Positions 37,788 to 47,411 of a stretch of 64,000 nucleotides of DNA are shown here, one piece after another. Both the position numbers and the translations under genes were made by a program. The stretch spans positions 1 to 64,000 of the forward strand of contig NZ_SSOM01000054.1 of NCBI RefSeq assembly GCF_029871235.1, written 5' to 3'. Numbering within the stretch: position 1 is the first letter of the stretch; the number at the start of each line of letters is the position of its first letter. The DNA is from Pseudomonas sp. BN411 (GTDB taxonomy: Bacteria > Pseudomonadota > Gammaproteobacteria > Pseudomonadales > Pseudomonadaceae). A model generated the notes under the pieces. That model saw only the letters and a program-made list of their open reading frames with translations. It was not told the DNA's origin and did no database searches.

Positions 37788-39416
37788 ATGTCCGGAAAAT
37801 TCAAGAAGCAACTCTCGTTGATGGACCTGACATTCATCGGTCTAGGGGCCATCTTCGGCTCCGGTTGGCTATTCGCGGCCAGCCACGTCTCGGCGATCGC
37901 CGGACCGGCGGGGATCATCTCCTGGTTCCTCGGCGGGTTCGCCGTACTGCTGCTCGGCATCATCTATTGCGAACTGGGTGCAGCGCTGCCGCGTGCCGGT
38001 GGTGTGGTGCGGTACCCGGTGTTCTCCCATGGCCCGCTGCTGGGCTACCTGATGGGGTTCATCACCCTGATTGCCTTCTCCAGCCTGGTGGCGATCGAAG
38101 TGGTCGCCTCACGTCAGTACGCGGCGGCCTGGTTCCCGTCGCTGACCGAGCCGGGCTCCAGCGCCCCGACCATCCTCGGCTGGCTCGTGCAATTCGGCCT
38201 GCTGTGCCTGTTCTTCTGGCTCAACTACCGCAGCGTGAAGACATTCGCCAGGGCCAACAACCTGGTCAGCGTGTTCAAGTTCATCGTGCCGCTGCTGGTC
38301 ATCGGCGTGCTGTTCGCCTTCTTCAAACCGGAGAACTTCGCGGTCCAGGGCTTCGCGCCCTTCGGCCTTTCGGGCATCGAGATGGCGGTCTCCGCGGGCG
38401 GCATCATCTTCGCCTACCTGGGGCTCACGCCGATCATCTCGGTGGCCAGCGAGGTGAAGAACCCTCAGCGCACTATCCCCATCGCGCTGATCCTCTCGGT
38501 CCTGCTCTCCACCGCCATCTATGTACTGTTGCAACTGGCCTTCCTCGGCGCCGTGCCCACGGAAATGCTGGCCAACGGCTGGGCCGGTATCTCCAAAGAG
38601 TTCGCCCTGCCGTATAGGGACATCGCCCTGGTTCTCGGCGTGGGCTGGCTGGCCTACCTGGTGGTCGCTGATGCGGTGATCTCACCCAGCGGTTGCGGCA
38701 ACATCTACATGAATGCCACGCCTCGGGTTGTGTATGGCTGGGCGCAGACCGGCACCTTCTTCAAGATCTTCACCCGCATCGACGAACAGTCCGGCATCCC
38801 GCGCCCGGCGCTCTGGCTGACCTTCGCCCTGTCGGTGTTCTGGACCCTGCCGTTTCCCTCCTGGGAGGCCCTGATCAACGTGGTGTCGGCCGCGCTGGTG
38901 CTGAGCTACGCCGTGGCTCCGGTGACCGTCGCCGCCCTGCGCCGCAACGCCCCCGATATGCCGCGCCCATTCCGGGTAAGGGGCCTGGGCGTGATGGGGC
39001 CGCTGTCCTTCGTCATCGCTGCACTGATCGTCTACTGGTCAGGCTGGAGCACCGTGTCCTGGCTGCTGGGCCTGCAGATCCTGATGTTCGTGATCTACCT
39101 GCTGTGCCGGCGCTTCGTACCCACCGAGCACCTGAGCATCGCCCAGCAGGTGCGCTCGTCTGCCTGGCTGATCGGCTTCTACGCCACCACCCTGCTGCTC
39201 TCCTGGCTCGGCAGTTTCGGCGGCCTGGGCGTGCTCGGCCATCCGTTCGACACCCTCGTCGTGGCCGCCTGTGCCACCGCCATCTACTACTGGGGCGCAG
39301 CCACCGGCGTGCCGGCTCACCTGATCGTTCTCAGTGGCGAGGATGAAAGCGAAGAGGGTGCCGACACCGAGACGGGCCTGCATCCGGCCACGGCTCGCAC
39401 CCAGGCCTCGTCCTGA
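37788..39416 (+). CDS. APC-family amino-acid permease (probable hydroxyproline/proline uptake)
   Basis: 542 residues, about 12-14 membrane segments. The APC opening KKQLSLMDLTFIGLGAIFGSGWLFAA has the GxGxxFGSG substrate loop. The C-terminus carries an acidic hydrophilic tail (EDESEEGADTETG). AGAAGG ribosome site before the ATG at 37788. The preceding 298 bp, which hold both divergent promoters, show no operator I can name. Import of 4-hydroxyproline is inferred from the cluster. Confidence 0.85.
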   Translation: MSGKFKKQLSLMDLTFIGLGAIFGSGWLFAASHVSAIAGPAGIISWFLGGFAVLLLGIIYCELGAALPRAGGVVRYPVFSHGPLLGYLMGFITLIAFSSLVAIEVVASRQYAAAWFPSLTEPGSSAPTILGWLVQFGLLCLFFWLNYRSVKTFARANNLVSVFKFIVPLLVIGVLFAFFKPENFAVQGFAPFGLSGIEMAVSAGGIIFAYLGLTPIISVASEVKNPQRTIPIALILSVLLSTAIYVLLQLAFLGAVPTEMLANGWAGISKEFALPYRDIALVLGVGWLAYLVVADAVISPSGCGNIYMNATPRVVYGWAQTGTFFKIFTRIDEQSGIPRPALWLTFALSVFWTLPFPSWEALINVVSAALVLSYAVAPVTVAALRRNAPDMPRPFRVRGLGVMGPLSFVIAALIVYWSGWSTVSWLLGLQILMFVIYLLCRRFVPTEHLSIAQQVRSSAWLIGFYATTLLLSWLGSFGGLGVLGHPFDTLVVAACATAIYYWGAATGVPAHLIVLSGEDESEEGADTETGLHPATARTQASS

Positions 39417-39439
39417 TGTCCAGCGAAAGGAGTACGGAT

Positions 39440-40453
39440 ATGAGTGACCTCATCAACCTCAGCCTCGACCAGGTTCATGCCCTGGCGACGCGTGCACTGA
39501 CACACAACGGTATGGGCGAGGACCATGCCCGCGCCATTGCCGACACCATCACCCGGGGGCAGCGCGACGAGTGCCACTCCCATGGCCTCTACCGCGTCCT
39601 GGTGTGCGTGCATTCGCTGCGCTCCGGCAAGATCGACCCGCTGGCACGCCCGACACTGAGCCGGCCCGCGCCCGCCGTCGTCAGCGTCGACGCCCACCGA
39701 GGCTATTCGCTGCTGGCGTTTCAGAGCGGCCTGCCGCTGCTGGTGGAGCAGGCCCGTGAACTGGGCGTCGCCGCCCTGGTGATCCGCAACTGCTTCCACT
39801 TTTCCGCGCTCTGGCCGGAGGTGGAAGCCATTGCCGCCGAAGGGCTGGTAGGGCTGGCCATGACCCCCAGCCACGCCTGGGTGGCGCCGGAGGGTGGCAG
39901 CAGGGGCGTGTTCGGCACCAACCCCTTGGCGTTCGCCTGGCCACGGAGGGGCCGCGAGCCCTTCGTCTTCGATTTCGCCACCAGCGCCATCGCACGGGGC
40001 GATATCGAGTTGCACGCCCGCCAGGGCAAGCCCATACCCCTGGGCTGGGGCCTGGATGCCGAGGGGCTGCCCACCACCGATGCGCGGGCCGCGCTGGAGG
40101 GGGCCATGCAGACTTTCGGCGGACACAAGGGTTCGGCACTCGCCGCCATGATCGAGCTCATGGCCGGCGCGCTGATCGGCGACATGACCAGCGCCGAATC
40201 CCTGGCCTTTGATGCGGGTGCCGGCGCTACGCCCTGCCACGGTGAGCTACTGCTGGCCTTCGACCCCGCCCGCTTCCTCGGCGGTGCAATGGAAGACGGC
40301 CAGCGGCGTGCCGAGCAGTTGTTCGCCGCCATCACCGACCAGGGTGCACGCCTGCCGTCTCAGCGCCGTTTCGCGGCCCGCCAACGCAGCGAGCGTGATG
40401 GCGTCTGGGTGGGGCGAGCCCTGCTGGACGACATCGAGCGGCTGATGGCCTAG
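39440..40453 (+). CDS. lhpD: Pyrroline-2-carboxylate reductase (malate/lactate dehydrogenase 2 family)
   Basis: 337 residues of the NAD(P)-dependent LdhD/DpkA fold. Seen: HSHGLYRVLVCVHSL, the cofactor loop GTNPLAFAWPR and GHKGSALAAMIELMAGAL. Family members in hydroxyproline clusters reduce the cyclic imine of 3-hydroxyproline or D-proline. A perfect AAAGGAG site favours the ATG at 39440 over an upstream one. Between permease and epimerase genes; it probably reduces delta-1-pyrroline-2-carboxylate (or its 4-hydroxy form). Assignment of the exact substrate is inference. Confidence 0.78.
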   Translation: MSDLINLSLDQVHALATRALTHNGMGEDHARAIADTITRGQRDECHSHGLYRVLVCVHSLRSGKIDPLARPTLSRPAPAVVSVDAHRGYSLLAFQSGLPLLVEQARELGVAALVIRNCFHFSALWPEVEAIAAEGLVGLAMTPSHAWVAPEGGSRGVFGTNPLAFAWPRRGREPFVFDFATSAIARGDIELHARQGKPIPLGWGLDAEGLPTTDARAALEGAMQTFGGHKGSALAAMIELMAGALIGDMTSAESLAFDAGAGATPCHGELLLAFDPARFLGGAMEDGQRRAEQLFAAITDQGARLPSQRRFAARQRSERDGVWVGRALLDDIERLMA

Positions 40454-40494
40454 CAAGTTCCCCGAACCTTTCCGGCCACTGAATGGACCAGCTC

Positions 40495-41421
40495 ATGAAG
40501 CGCGTACACGTCATCGACTCCCACACCGGCGGTGAACCCACCCGCCTGGTGATGAAAGGCTTTCCCGAACCGGCCGGCTATACCCTGGCCGAGCAGCGCG
40601 ATGCACTGCGCGAGCAGCATGACCACTGGCGTCGAGCCTGCCTGCTCGAACCACGGGGCAACGACGTACTGGTGGGCGCCCTGTACCGCCCGCCGGTATC
40701 ACCCGGCGCCACGTGCGGGGTGATCTTCTTCAACAACGCCGGCTACCTCGGCATGTGCGGCCACGGCACCATCGGCCTGGTCGCCTCCCTGCATCACCTG
40801 GGGCTGATCGGTCCGGGCGAGCACCGGATCGACACGCCAGTGGGCACGGTCAGCGCCACCCTGCATGAAGACGGTGCCGTGACCATCGGCAACGTGCCGG
40901 CCTACCGGTACCGCCGGCAAGTGTCGGTCGAGGTTCCCGGCCACGGCCTTGTCCATGGCGACATCGCCTGGGGCGGCAACTGGTTCTTCCTGGTGTCCGA
41001 ACACGGCCAGCGGCTGCAACTCGACAACGTCGAAGCCCTGACCGCGTTCACCTGGGCGATGCTCAGGGCACTGGAAGCGCAAGGCATCCACGGTGAAGGC
41101 GGCGCGTTGATCGACCACGTCGAGCTCTTCGCCGATGACGACGAAGCCGACAGCCGCAACTTCGTCATGTGCCCGGGCAAGGCCTACGACCGCTCGCCTT
41201 GCGGCACCGGCACCAGCGCCAAGCTGGCGTGCCTGGCGGCCGATGAAAAACTCGCGCCCGGCCAGACCTGGGTCCAGGCCGGCATCACTGGCAGCCGCTT
41301 CGAGGGCCGCTACGAAACGGACGGAGAGCGCATCCGTCCCTTCATCACCGGCCGCGCTTACCTGACGGCCGACAGCACCCTGCTCATCGATGAACAGGAC
41401 CCCTTTGCGTGGGGCATCTGA
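40495..41421 (+). CDS. lhpA: 4-hydroxyproline 2-epimerase
   Basis: 308 residues, proline-racemase fold with the two-base pair Cys88 ([12 protein letters not shown]) and Cys236 ([15 protein letters not shown]). Two catalytic Cys and the GGEPTRLV N-terminus identify the epimerase that turns trans-4-hydroxy-L-proline into cis-4-hydroxy-D-proline (a Thr at the second site would mean a dehydratase). The ATG at 40495 ([15 protein letters not shown]) matches family starts; an in-frame ATG 12 bp earlier is possible. Confidence 0.93.
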   Translation: MKRVHVIDSHTGGEPTRLVMKGFPEPAGYTLAEQRDALREQHDHWRRACLLEPRGNDVLVGALYRPPVSPGATCGVIFFNNAGYLGMCGHGTIGLVASLHHLGLIGPGEHRIDTPVGTVSATLHEDGAVTIGNVPAYRYRRQVSVEVPGHGLVHGDIAWGGNWFFLVSEHGQRLQLDNVEALTAFTWAMLRALEAQGIHGEGGALIDHVELFADDDEADSRNFVMCPGKAYDRSPCGTGTSAKLACLAADEKLAPGQTWVQAGITGSRFEGRYETDGERIRPFITGRAYLTADSTLLIDEQDPFAWGI

Positions 41422-41464
41422 GTCTCCACGCCTTCTTCATCCCCCTGCACCAAGGAGCAGAACA

Positions 41465-42412
41465 ATGAACGACAGCATCTTCACCGGTTGCATTCCCGCC
41501 CTGATGACACCCTGCACCGCCGAGCGCACGCCGGACTTCGACGCCCTGGTGGCCAAGGGCCGCGAGCTGATCGATATCGGCATGAGCGCGGTGGTCTACT
41601 GCGGTTCCATGGGCGACTGGCCGTTGCTCAGCGAAGCCCAGCGCCAGGAAGGCGTGGCGCGCCTGGTGAAGGCCGGCGTGCCCACCATCGTCGGCACTGG
41701 TGCGGTCAGCACCCGCGAGGCGGTTGCCCATGCCGCGCACGCCGCCAAGGTGGGTGCCCACGGACTCATGGTGATCCCGCGCCTGCTCTCCCGCGCCGCT
41801 TCGCCGGCCGCGCAGAAGGCCCACTTCTCCGCCGTGCTCGGCGCCGCCCCCGCGCTGCCGGCGGTGATCTACAACAGCCCCTACTACAGCTTCTCCACCC
41901 GCGCCGACCTGTTCTTCGAACTGCGCGGCCAGTTCTCCAACCTGATCGGCTTCAAGGAGTTCGGCGGCGCCGCCGACATGCGCTACGCCGCCGAGCACAT
42001 CACCTCCCGTGACGACGACGTGATCCTCATGGCCGGCGTGGATACCCAGGTGTTCCACGGCTACGTCAACTGCAACGCCACCGGCACCATCACCGGCATC
42101 GGCAACGTGCTGCCACGCGAGGTGCTGCAGCTGGTGGCGCTGAGCCGGCAGGCCGCCAAGGGTGATACCCGCGCGCGTCGCCTCGCCCTGGAGCTGAGCG
42201 CGGCGCTGGACGTGTTGTCGTCCTTCGACGAGGGCTGCGACCTGGTGCTGTTCTACAAGTACCTGATGGTGCTCAACGGCGACCGCGAATACAGCCTGCA
42301 CTTCAACGAGAGCGACGCGCTCAGCGACTCCCAGCGCCGCTACGCCGAGCAGCAGTACGCGCTCTTCCGCCAGTGGTACGCCAACTGGTCGGTGGAACAG
42401 AACCTCGTCTGA
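41465..42412 (+). CDS. lhpC: 1-pyrroline-4-hydroxy-2-carboxylate deaminase
   Basis: 315 residues, dihydrodipicolinate-synthase/aldolase barrel. Schiff-base Lys164 in NLIGFKEFGGAADMRYA; the conserved Tyr in VIYNSPYYS (Tyr136). It deaminates and dehydrates the cyclic imine to 2,5-dioxopentanoate (alpha-ketoglutarate semialdehyde). AAGGAG ribosome site before the ATG at 41465. Its position after the epimerase separates it from DapA, which it resembles. Confidence 0.9.
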   Translation: MNDSIFTGCIPALMTPCTAERTPDFDALVAKGRELIDIGMSAVVYCGSMGDWPLLSEAQRQEGVARLVKAGVPTIVGTGAVSTREAVAHAAHAAKVGAHGLMVIPRLLSRAASPAAQKAHFSAVLGAAPALPAVIYNSPYYSFSTRADLFFELRGQFSNLIGFKEFGGAADMRYAAEHITSRDDDVILMAGVDTQVFHGYVNCNATGTITGIGNVLPREVLQLVALSRQAAKGDTRARRLALELSAALDVLSSFDEGCDLVLFYKYLMVLNGDREYSLHFNESDALSDSQRRYAEQQYALFRQWYANWSVEQNLV

Positions 42413-42419
42413 CACAGGC

Positions 42420-42447
42420 CCGCCGCGGAGCACCCGCTCCGCGGCGG
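42420..42447 (+). other. Strong intra-operon hairpin
   Basis: A perfect 12-bp stem (CCGCCGCGGAGC, loop ACCC, GCTCCGCGGCGG) directly follows the deaminase stop and precedes the next start by 28 bp. No T-run. It should hold the 3' end of the deaminase message and may lower expression of the following gene. Confidence 0.75.
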
Positions 42448-42475
42448 AGCGCACCTCGCACACCCAGGAAGCACC

Positions 42476-44053
42476 ATGAAACTGACAGGCAACATGCTGA
42501 TCGGCCGTCAGGCCGTAACTGGCAGCCGTGAAGCGATCCGCGCCATCGATCCCTCCACCGGCACCCCGCTCGAACCCGCCTATCCGGGCGGCGGCCAGAC
42601 TGAGGTGGAGCAGGCCTGCGCCCTGGCCTGGGCCGCCTTTGGCGGCTACCGGGAAACCTCGCTGGAGGCACGCGCCGGATTCCTCGAAGCCATCGCCGAG
42701 GAGATCGAAGCGCTGGGGGACGAACTGATCCAGCGCGCTGTGGCCGAAACCGGGCTGCCCCAGGCGCGCATCCAGGGCGAGCGGGGCCGCACCTGCCAGC
42801 AGCTACGCACTTTCGCCCGTACCGTGCGTGCGGGCGAATGGCTGGATGTGCGGGTCGACACGGCCCAACCGGATCGCCAGCCCCTGCCAAGGCCAGACCT
42901 GCGCCAGCGCCAAGTGCCCCTGGGACCGGTGGCGGTGTTCGGCGCCAGTAACTTTCCCTTGGCCTTCTCCGTGGCCGGCGGCGACACCGCCTCGGCGCTG
43001 GCGGCCGGCTGCCCGGTGGTGGTCAAGGCCCACGGCGCACACCCTGGCACCAGCGAACTGGTGGGGCGTGCCGTGGCCAGCGCCGCGGAGCGTTGCGCCA
43101 TGCCCGAGGGCGTGTTCTCGCTGCTGTTCGGCGCCGGGCGCGAGGTGGGCATCGCCCTGGTCAGCGACCCGCGCATCAAGGCCGTGGGCTTTACCGGCTC
43201 GCGCAGCGGCGGCCTGGCCCTGTGCCGGGCAGCGCAGGCCCGGCCGGAGCCGATCCCGGTGTATGCGGAGATGAGTTCGATCAACCCGGTGTTCCTGCTT
43301 CCCGCCGCCTTGCAGGCCCGTGGAGCAGGCCTTGCCCAGGGCTTCGTCGCCTCGCTGACCCAGGGTGCCGGCCAGTTCTGCACCAACCCTGGCCTGGTGA
43401 TCGCCCGCCGGGGCGCGGCACTGGATGCCTTCATCGCGGCGGCTGCCGAGCAACTGCAGAGCAGTCCGGCACAGACCATGCTCACGCCGGGCATCTTCGA
43501 CGCCTTCGAATCCGGCGCCGCCGCCCTGGCCGGGCACGCTGAGGTGCGGAGTGTGGCCGTCGGGCTGCCGGGCGATGGTCCCAACCGCTGCCAGGCGCAA
43601 CTGTTCGTCGCCTGCGCCGAAACCTTCCTGGCCGACCCGGCATTGCAGGCCGAAGTCTTCGGTGCGGCCGCGCTGATCGTGCAGTGCCGCGACGAGGAGC
43701 AGATACGCGAGATCGCCGAGCACCTCGAAGGCCAGCTCACAGCGACCCTGCACCTGGACGAGGCGGACTTCGACGCCGCCCGGGCCTTGCTGCCGACCCT
43801 GGAGCTCAAGGCTGGCCGCGTGCTGGTCAACGGCTGGCCGACAGGCGTCGAGGTGTGCGACGCCATGGTCCACGGCGGCCCGTTCCCGGCCACCTCGGAC
43901 ACGCGCAGCACCTCGGTAGGCACCGCCGCGATCCGCCGCTTCCTGCGGCCGGTCTGCTATCAGGGCTTCCCGGATGGCCTGCTGCCCAACGAGCTCAGGC
44001 ACGACAATCCCCTGCGGTTGCGGCGCCTGCTCGATGGCAAGAGGGAGGCCTAG
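42476..44053 (+). CDS. 2,5-dioxovalerate (alpha-ketoglutarate semialdehyde) dehydrogenase
   Basis: 525 residues, aldehyde dehydrogenase superfamily. Catalytic Cys302 ([14 protein letters not shown]) and general-base Glu265 ([13 protein letters not shown]). [20 protein letters not shown] and FTGSRSGG mark the KGSADH type found in sugar and hydroxyproline clusters. Makes alpha-ketoglutarate, which enters the TCA cycle. Followed by the FAD dehydrogenase 4 bp later. Confidence 0.92.
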   Translation: MKLTGNMLIGRQAVTGSREAIRAIDPSTGTPLEPAYPGGGQTEVEQACALAWAAFGGYRETSLEARAGFLEAIAEEIEALGDELIQRAVAETGLPQARIQGERGRTCQQLRTFARTVRAGEWLDVRVDTAQPDRQPLPRPDLRQRQVPLGPVAVFGASNFPLAFSVAGGDTASALAAGCPVVVKAHGAHPGTSELVGRAVASAAERCAMPEGVFSLLFGAGREVGIALVSDPRIKAVGFTGSRSGGLALCRAAQARPEPIPVYAEMSSINPVFLLPAALQARGAGLAQGFVASLTQGAGQFCTNPGLVIARRGAALDAFIAAAAEQLQSSPAQTMLTPGIFDAFESGAAALAGHAEVRSVAVGLPGDGPNRCQAQLFVACAETFLADPALQAEVFGAAALIVQCRDEEQIREIAEHLEGQLTATLHLDEADFDAARALLPTLELKAGRVLVNGWPTGVEVCDAMVHGGPFPATSDTRSTSVGTAAIRRFLRPVCYQGFPDGLLPNELRHDNPLRLRRLLDGKREA

Positions 44054-44057
44054 CACC

Positions 44058-45341
44058 ATGGCAAACGCTTCCGTTCCCGCTCAGGCCGAGATCGATATCG
44101 CGGTGGTGGGCGCCGGCATCATCGGCGTCGCCTGCGCCCTGCAACTGGCCCGAAAGGGCAGGCGTGTCCTGGTCATCGATCCGCAAGGGCCGGGGCAGGG
44201 CGCCTCGTTCGGCAATGCCGGGCACCTGGCCACCGAGCAGGTCTTTCCCATCGCCGACCTGTCGATCCTCAAACGACTGCCGGCGATGCTCATGGACCCC
44301 ATGGGCCCGCTGCGTCTGGACTGGAAGTACCTGCCGTTCGCCTTGCCCTGGTTCACGCGCCTGCTGCTCAACCTGCGGCCGGCACCCTTCCAGCGCACAG
44401 TCGCCGGCCTGCGCGGGCTTAACGAAGCCAGCCTGGGTGCCTGGCAACGGCTGCTGGCGGCCATCGACTGCCCGGGTCTGCTGAAGGAGGACGGGTCCCT
44501 GCTGATGTACGAGCGCCCCGAATCCCGCCAGGCGCTCGAAGCGCTACAGGCCCGCATGGCCGGGCAGGGCGTGCCGGTGGATTTCTGGGAGTCTGGCGCC
44601 GTGCGGGACGCCGCGCCCCATTTGAATGAGCGGATACGCGGCGGGTTGTTCTTCCCCCGTACCGGGCACTTCATCGACCCGTTCCGTGTGGTCTGCGAAC
44701 TGGCCACTGCCGCCGAGAGGGCGGGGGTTCGTTTCCTCCGTCAGCGCATGCTCGGTGGGCGGTTGACCGACGATGGCGTCGCGCTGAGCACGGGGGAGGG
44801 CAGCGTACGGGCCCGTCAGGTCTTGATTGCCTGCGGCGCCCATTCGGCCGGTCTTACCTCCGGGTTGACCGGCAGGCGGGTACCGCTGGATACCGAGCGG
44901 GGCTATCACCTGATGTTGCCCCAGGAGCACGGGCGACTGCCGTTCGCCGTCACCTCGTTCGAGCGCAAGTTCATCATGTCGCCCATGGCCGACGGCCTGC
45001 GTCTGGCCGGCACCGTTGAGTTCGCCGGCTTGGCGCGATCACCGAACATGGAACGCGCCTGGCAGTTGCTCCGCCTCGGCAAAGGTCTGTTCAGCCGTGA
45101 ACTGAATGCCGAAGGGGCAACCCCCTGGATGGGATTCCGGCCATCCCTGCCGGACTCGCTGCCCATCATCGACCGGGTGTGCGAGGGGCGGGTGCTGCTC
45201 GCTTTCGGCCACCAGCACCTGGGGCTGACTCAGGCAGCGATCACCGCCGAGCACATCGCCGGGCTGGCGGGGCTGCCGGCAACGGCGGGCGCGTCGCACG
45301 GTGTGCCGGACCTGGCTCCTTTCCGGCTGGATCGATTCTGA
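44058..45341 (+). CDS. FAD-dependent D-hydroxyproline dehydrogenase (DadA-like)
   Basis: 427 residues. FAD-binding IAVVGAGIIGVACALQLARK at about 14-33; the DadA-like body has LDTERGYHLMLP and DSLPIIDRVC near the end. Oxidises cis-4-hydroxy-D-proline to the cyclic imine. A GAGGGAGG site precedes the ATG at 44058. A single-chain enzyme here contrasts with the multi-subunit LhpBEF of P. aeruginosa and agrees with P. putida. Last gene of the catabolic operon, convergent with the Lrp gene. Confidence 0.88.
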   Translation: MANASVPAQAEIDIAVVGAGIIGVACALQLARKGRRVLVIDPQGPGQGASFGNAGHLATEQVFPIADLSILKRLPAMLMDPMGPLRLDWKYLPFALPWFTRLLLNLRPAPFQRTVAGLRGLNEASLGAWQRLLAAIDCPGLLKEDGSLLMYERPESRQALEALQARMAGQGVPVDFWESGAVRDAAPHLNERIRGGLFFPRTGHFIDPFRVVCELATAAERAGVRFLRQRMLGGRLTDDGVALSTGEGSVRARQVLIACGAHSAGLTSGLTGRRVPLDTERGYHLMLPQEHGRLPFAVTSFERKFIMSPMADGLRLAGTVEFAGLARSPNMERAWQLLRLGKGLFSRELNAEGATPWMGFRPSLPDSLPIIDRVCEGRVLLAFGHQHLGLTQAAITAEHIAGLAGLPATAGASHGVPDLAPFRLDRF

Positions 45342-45362
45342 GCGGAGGTCGCCGTGGCGGCG

Positions 45363-45830
45363 TCAGCTGGCTGGCGGCGCCAGCGGCTGGCCGCGGTCGA
45401 TCTTGCAGCTGAGGATGATCGAGGTGGTGGTCTTCTCCACCCCGTCCACGCTGCCGATCAGGTCCAGCAACTCGTCGAGGCGCTCGGGGGAGTCGGCGCG
45501 CAGCCAGGCGACGTAGTCGAACTCGCCGCTCACCGCGCAGAGCACCTGTACTTCCGCCATGCCGGTCAGGCGCCGCAGCACGTCCTTGCCGCTGCGCGGT
45601 TTCACCGTGATCCCCACGTAGGCCTGCAGGCCGCCATCGGCGACGCGCCGGCCCAGGCGCACGCCATAGCCAGTGATGACCTGTGCCTTCTCCAGCCGTG
45701 CCAGGCGTGAGGTCACCGTGGTGCGCGCGATGCCCAGGCGCCGGGCCAGCGTGGCCACGCTCTCGCGGGCGTTGATCTGCAGGGCGGCGATCAGCTGGCG
45801 GTCGATTTCATCGAGTGGCAGGTCGGACAT
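45363..45830 (-). CDS. Lrp/AsnC-family regulator
   Basis: 155 residues: AsnC-type HTH (LDEIDRQLIAALQINARESV..LARRLGIARTTVTSRLARLE, about 6-55) and a RAM effector domain (TGYGVRLG to C-terminus). The ATG at 45830 (MSDLPLDEIDRQL) begins the conserved domain; the open frame continues upstream without support. Its stop is 22 bp from the FAD dehydrogenase stop. It may tune amino-acid catabolic genes; a direct target is not apparent. Confidence 0.86.
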   Translation of the reverse strand: MSDLPLDEIDRQLIAALQINARESVATLARRLGIARTTVTSRLARLEKAQVITGYGVRLGRRVADGGLQAYVGITVKPRSGKDVLRRLTGMAEVQVLCAVSGEFDYVAWLRADSPERLDELLDLIGSVDGVEKTTTSIILSCKIDRGQPLAPPAS

Positions 45831-46009
45831 GGATTGGCTCGGTGCGATTGGCTGCGTAGAGGTTAGCGGGTGCGCAAGGCTACCTGAAGCCGATGGACCG
45901 CGCCCATTGGTCGGCGTCGCTGTCGCGCTGGCCGGAGCCGAACCAGACTGAACTCCACATGGTCGGAGACACGTCGGCCCCATCCACTTCCTTCGAGAGC
46001 CTCACCTCC

Positions 46010-46462
46010 ATGATCTCCTTCGCCCCTTGCCGCTGGACCCTGCTCGCCTCGCTCATCTGCGCGCCCGCCTTCGCCGAAACCGTGGTGCCGCTGCAGGGCC
46101 AGACCCAGCAACAGATCCAACAGGACATCGCCAACTGCCAGGCCCAGGCCGGCAGCACCACGAGTACCACCACCTCCAACCCGAGCGGCGGCCGTGTCCG
46201 CGGAGCCGCCACCGGCGCCATAGCGGGTGCCGCCGTCGGGCAGGCGCGCAGCAACGACTACGACCGGATCGATGACGACCTGCAGCAGGAGTACCGGCAG
46301 GAAAAGGCCAAGGACGCCGCAGTAGCCGGGATGGTGGTCGGCGGCTCGCGTCAGCGCCAGGAGCGCCGGCAAGACCGTCGCACCAACCAGCAGGCCAGCA
46401 GCACAGCCTCATCGGCCTACATGAGTTGCCTGCAGCAGCGTGGTTACCAGGTCAATCCCTAG
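46010..46462 (+). CDS. Glycine-zipper envelope protein
   Basis: 150 residues. Signal peptide MISFAPCRWTLLASLICAPAFA, then a Gln/Thr-rich stretch, a glycine-zipper RGAATGAIAGAAVGQ (about 70-84), and an Arg/Gln/Asp-rich C-terminus with a terminal YMSCLQQRGYQVNP motif. Similar proteins sit in the periplasm or outer membrane; function unknown. The start is chosen for the signal peptide. Its last 4 bp overlap the convergent DUF533 gene. Confidence 0.78.
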   Translation: MISFAPCRWTLLASLICAPAFAETVVPLQGQTQQQIQQDIANCQAQAGSTTSTTTSNPSGGRVRGAATGAIAGAAVGQARSNDYDRIDDDLQQEYRQEKAKDAAVAGMVVGGSRQRQERRQDRRTNQQASSTASSAYMSCLQQRGYQVNP

Positions 46463-47187
46463 GCAGTTCCCGCAGCCTGCTGCTCCAGATGCGCCTGCAG
46501 CTCAGGGTCGAGCCTGAGCTGATAGGCCAGTTCGTCCAGGTAGGTGCGTTCGGCGGCTTGCTGGTCGTCCACCAGCATCACGCTCGCCAGATACATCTCG
46601 GCAGCCATGCCCGGATCGCGGGCTGACTGCGCCACGTCGGCAGCGTCCAGCGGCCGGCGTACCTCTTCGTCCAGCCATTCCTGCAATTGCGGGTCGTCGG
46701 TGTGCCGGGAGATCTCGGTGTAGATGGCCTGCTTTTCCTGTTCGTCGATACGTCCGTCCGCCTTGGCGGCGGCTATCAGCGCGCGGAGGATGGCCAGGCT
46801 GTGGTCATCGGCCTCGGCGCCAGACAGCTGGTCCACAGTGCGCAGGGCCTGTTGCGGCGCGGACGCCTGCTGGCTCTGCCAGGCCTGGTACGCCTGGAAG
46901 GCCATCATGCCGAGGGAGGCGAGGGCGGCGTAGTTCATCCCGCCGGAGCGACCGCCACTGCCCATCGAGCTGCGATCGGTGGAGCCGCCCCACGGGCCTC
47001 CGCCGAGGACTTCGCCGAATAGGCCGCCCAGCCCGGCATTGGGGCCGCCACCGCCACCCATGAGCCCACCCAGCAGACCGCCGAGCCCACCCAGCGGATC
47101 TTGCGACGCCACGCCGGCGCCACCGCGTTGCGCCGTCGAAGCCTGTCCGGCCCGCAGCAATTGTTCGAGCAGATCACTGGTGTTCAT
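46459..47187 (-). CDS. DUF533 (YebE/TerB-like) protein
   Basis: 242 residues. The N-terminal half is glycine-rich and low complexity (GGLGGLLGGLMGGGGGPN). The C-terminal half is a TerB-like helical domain (RALIAAAKADGRIDEQEKQA, about 133-152; then ELAYQLRLDPELQAHLEQQA). Likely inner-membrane-associated; YebE is stress-regulated in E. coli, role unknown. ATG at 47187. Convergent with, and overlapping by 4 bp, the glycine-zipper gene. Confidence 0.84.
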   Translation of the reverse strand: MNTSDLLEQLLRAGQASTAQRGGAGVASQDPLGGLGGLLGGLMGGGGGPNAGLGGLFGEVLGGGPWGGSTDRSSMGSGGRSGGMNYAALASLGMMAFQAYQAWQSQQASAPQQALRTVDQLSGAEADDHSLAILRALIAAAKADGRIDEQEKQAIYTEISRHTDDPQLQEWLDEEVRRPLDAADVAQSARDPGMAAEMYLASVMLVDDQQAAERTYLDELAYQLRLDPELQAHLEQQAAGTA

Positions 47188-47411
47188 GGCCGCATCCTCG
47201 CCTGGTGGCCGTTTCCGGTCAGGGAACGATAGACCTGGCCAGCTAGGCGGGTATGACCGTCGGGCGGCGTGGATTGTTACGCGCCACGGAAAAGCGCTTT
47301 CAGCAAAGCCGTCTTTTTCACGCGCCGTGAGTGGAGTCGAATTGGCACATCGGCCGAGAACGCATCGCCAGGCGATGCCAGGGCCTTCCAAGGCAAACCA
47401 GGAGTTCCATC

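Noticed and set aside
30000-46000. Genomic island or prophage
   Set aside because: No integrase, tRNA target, direct-repeat ends or phage genes; the GC content and codon use look like the surroundings.
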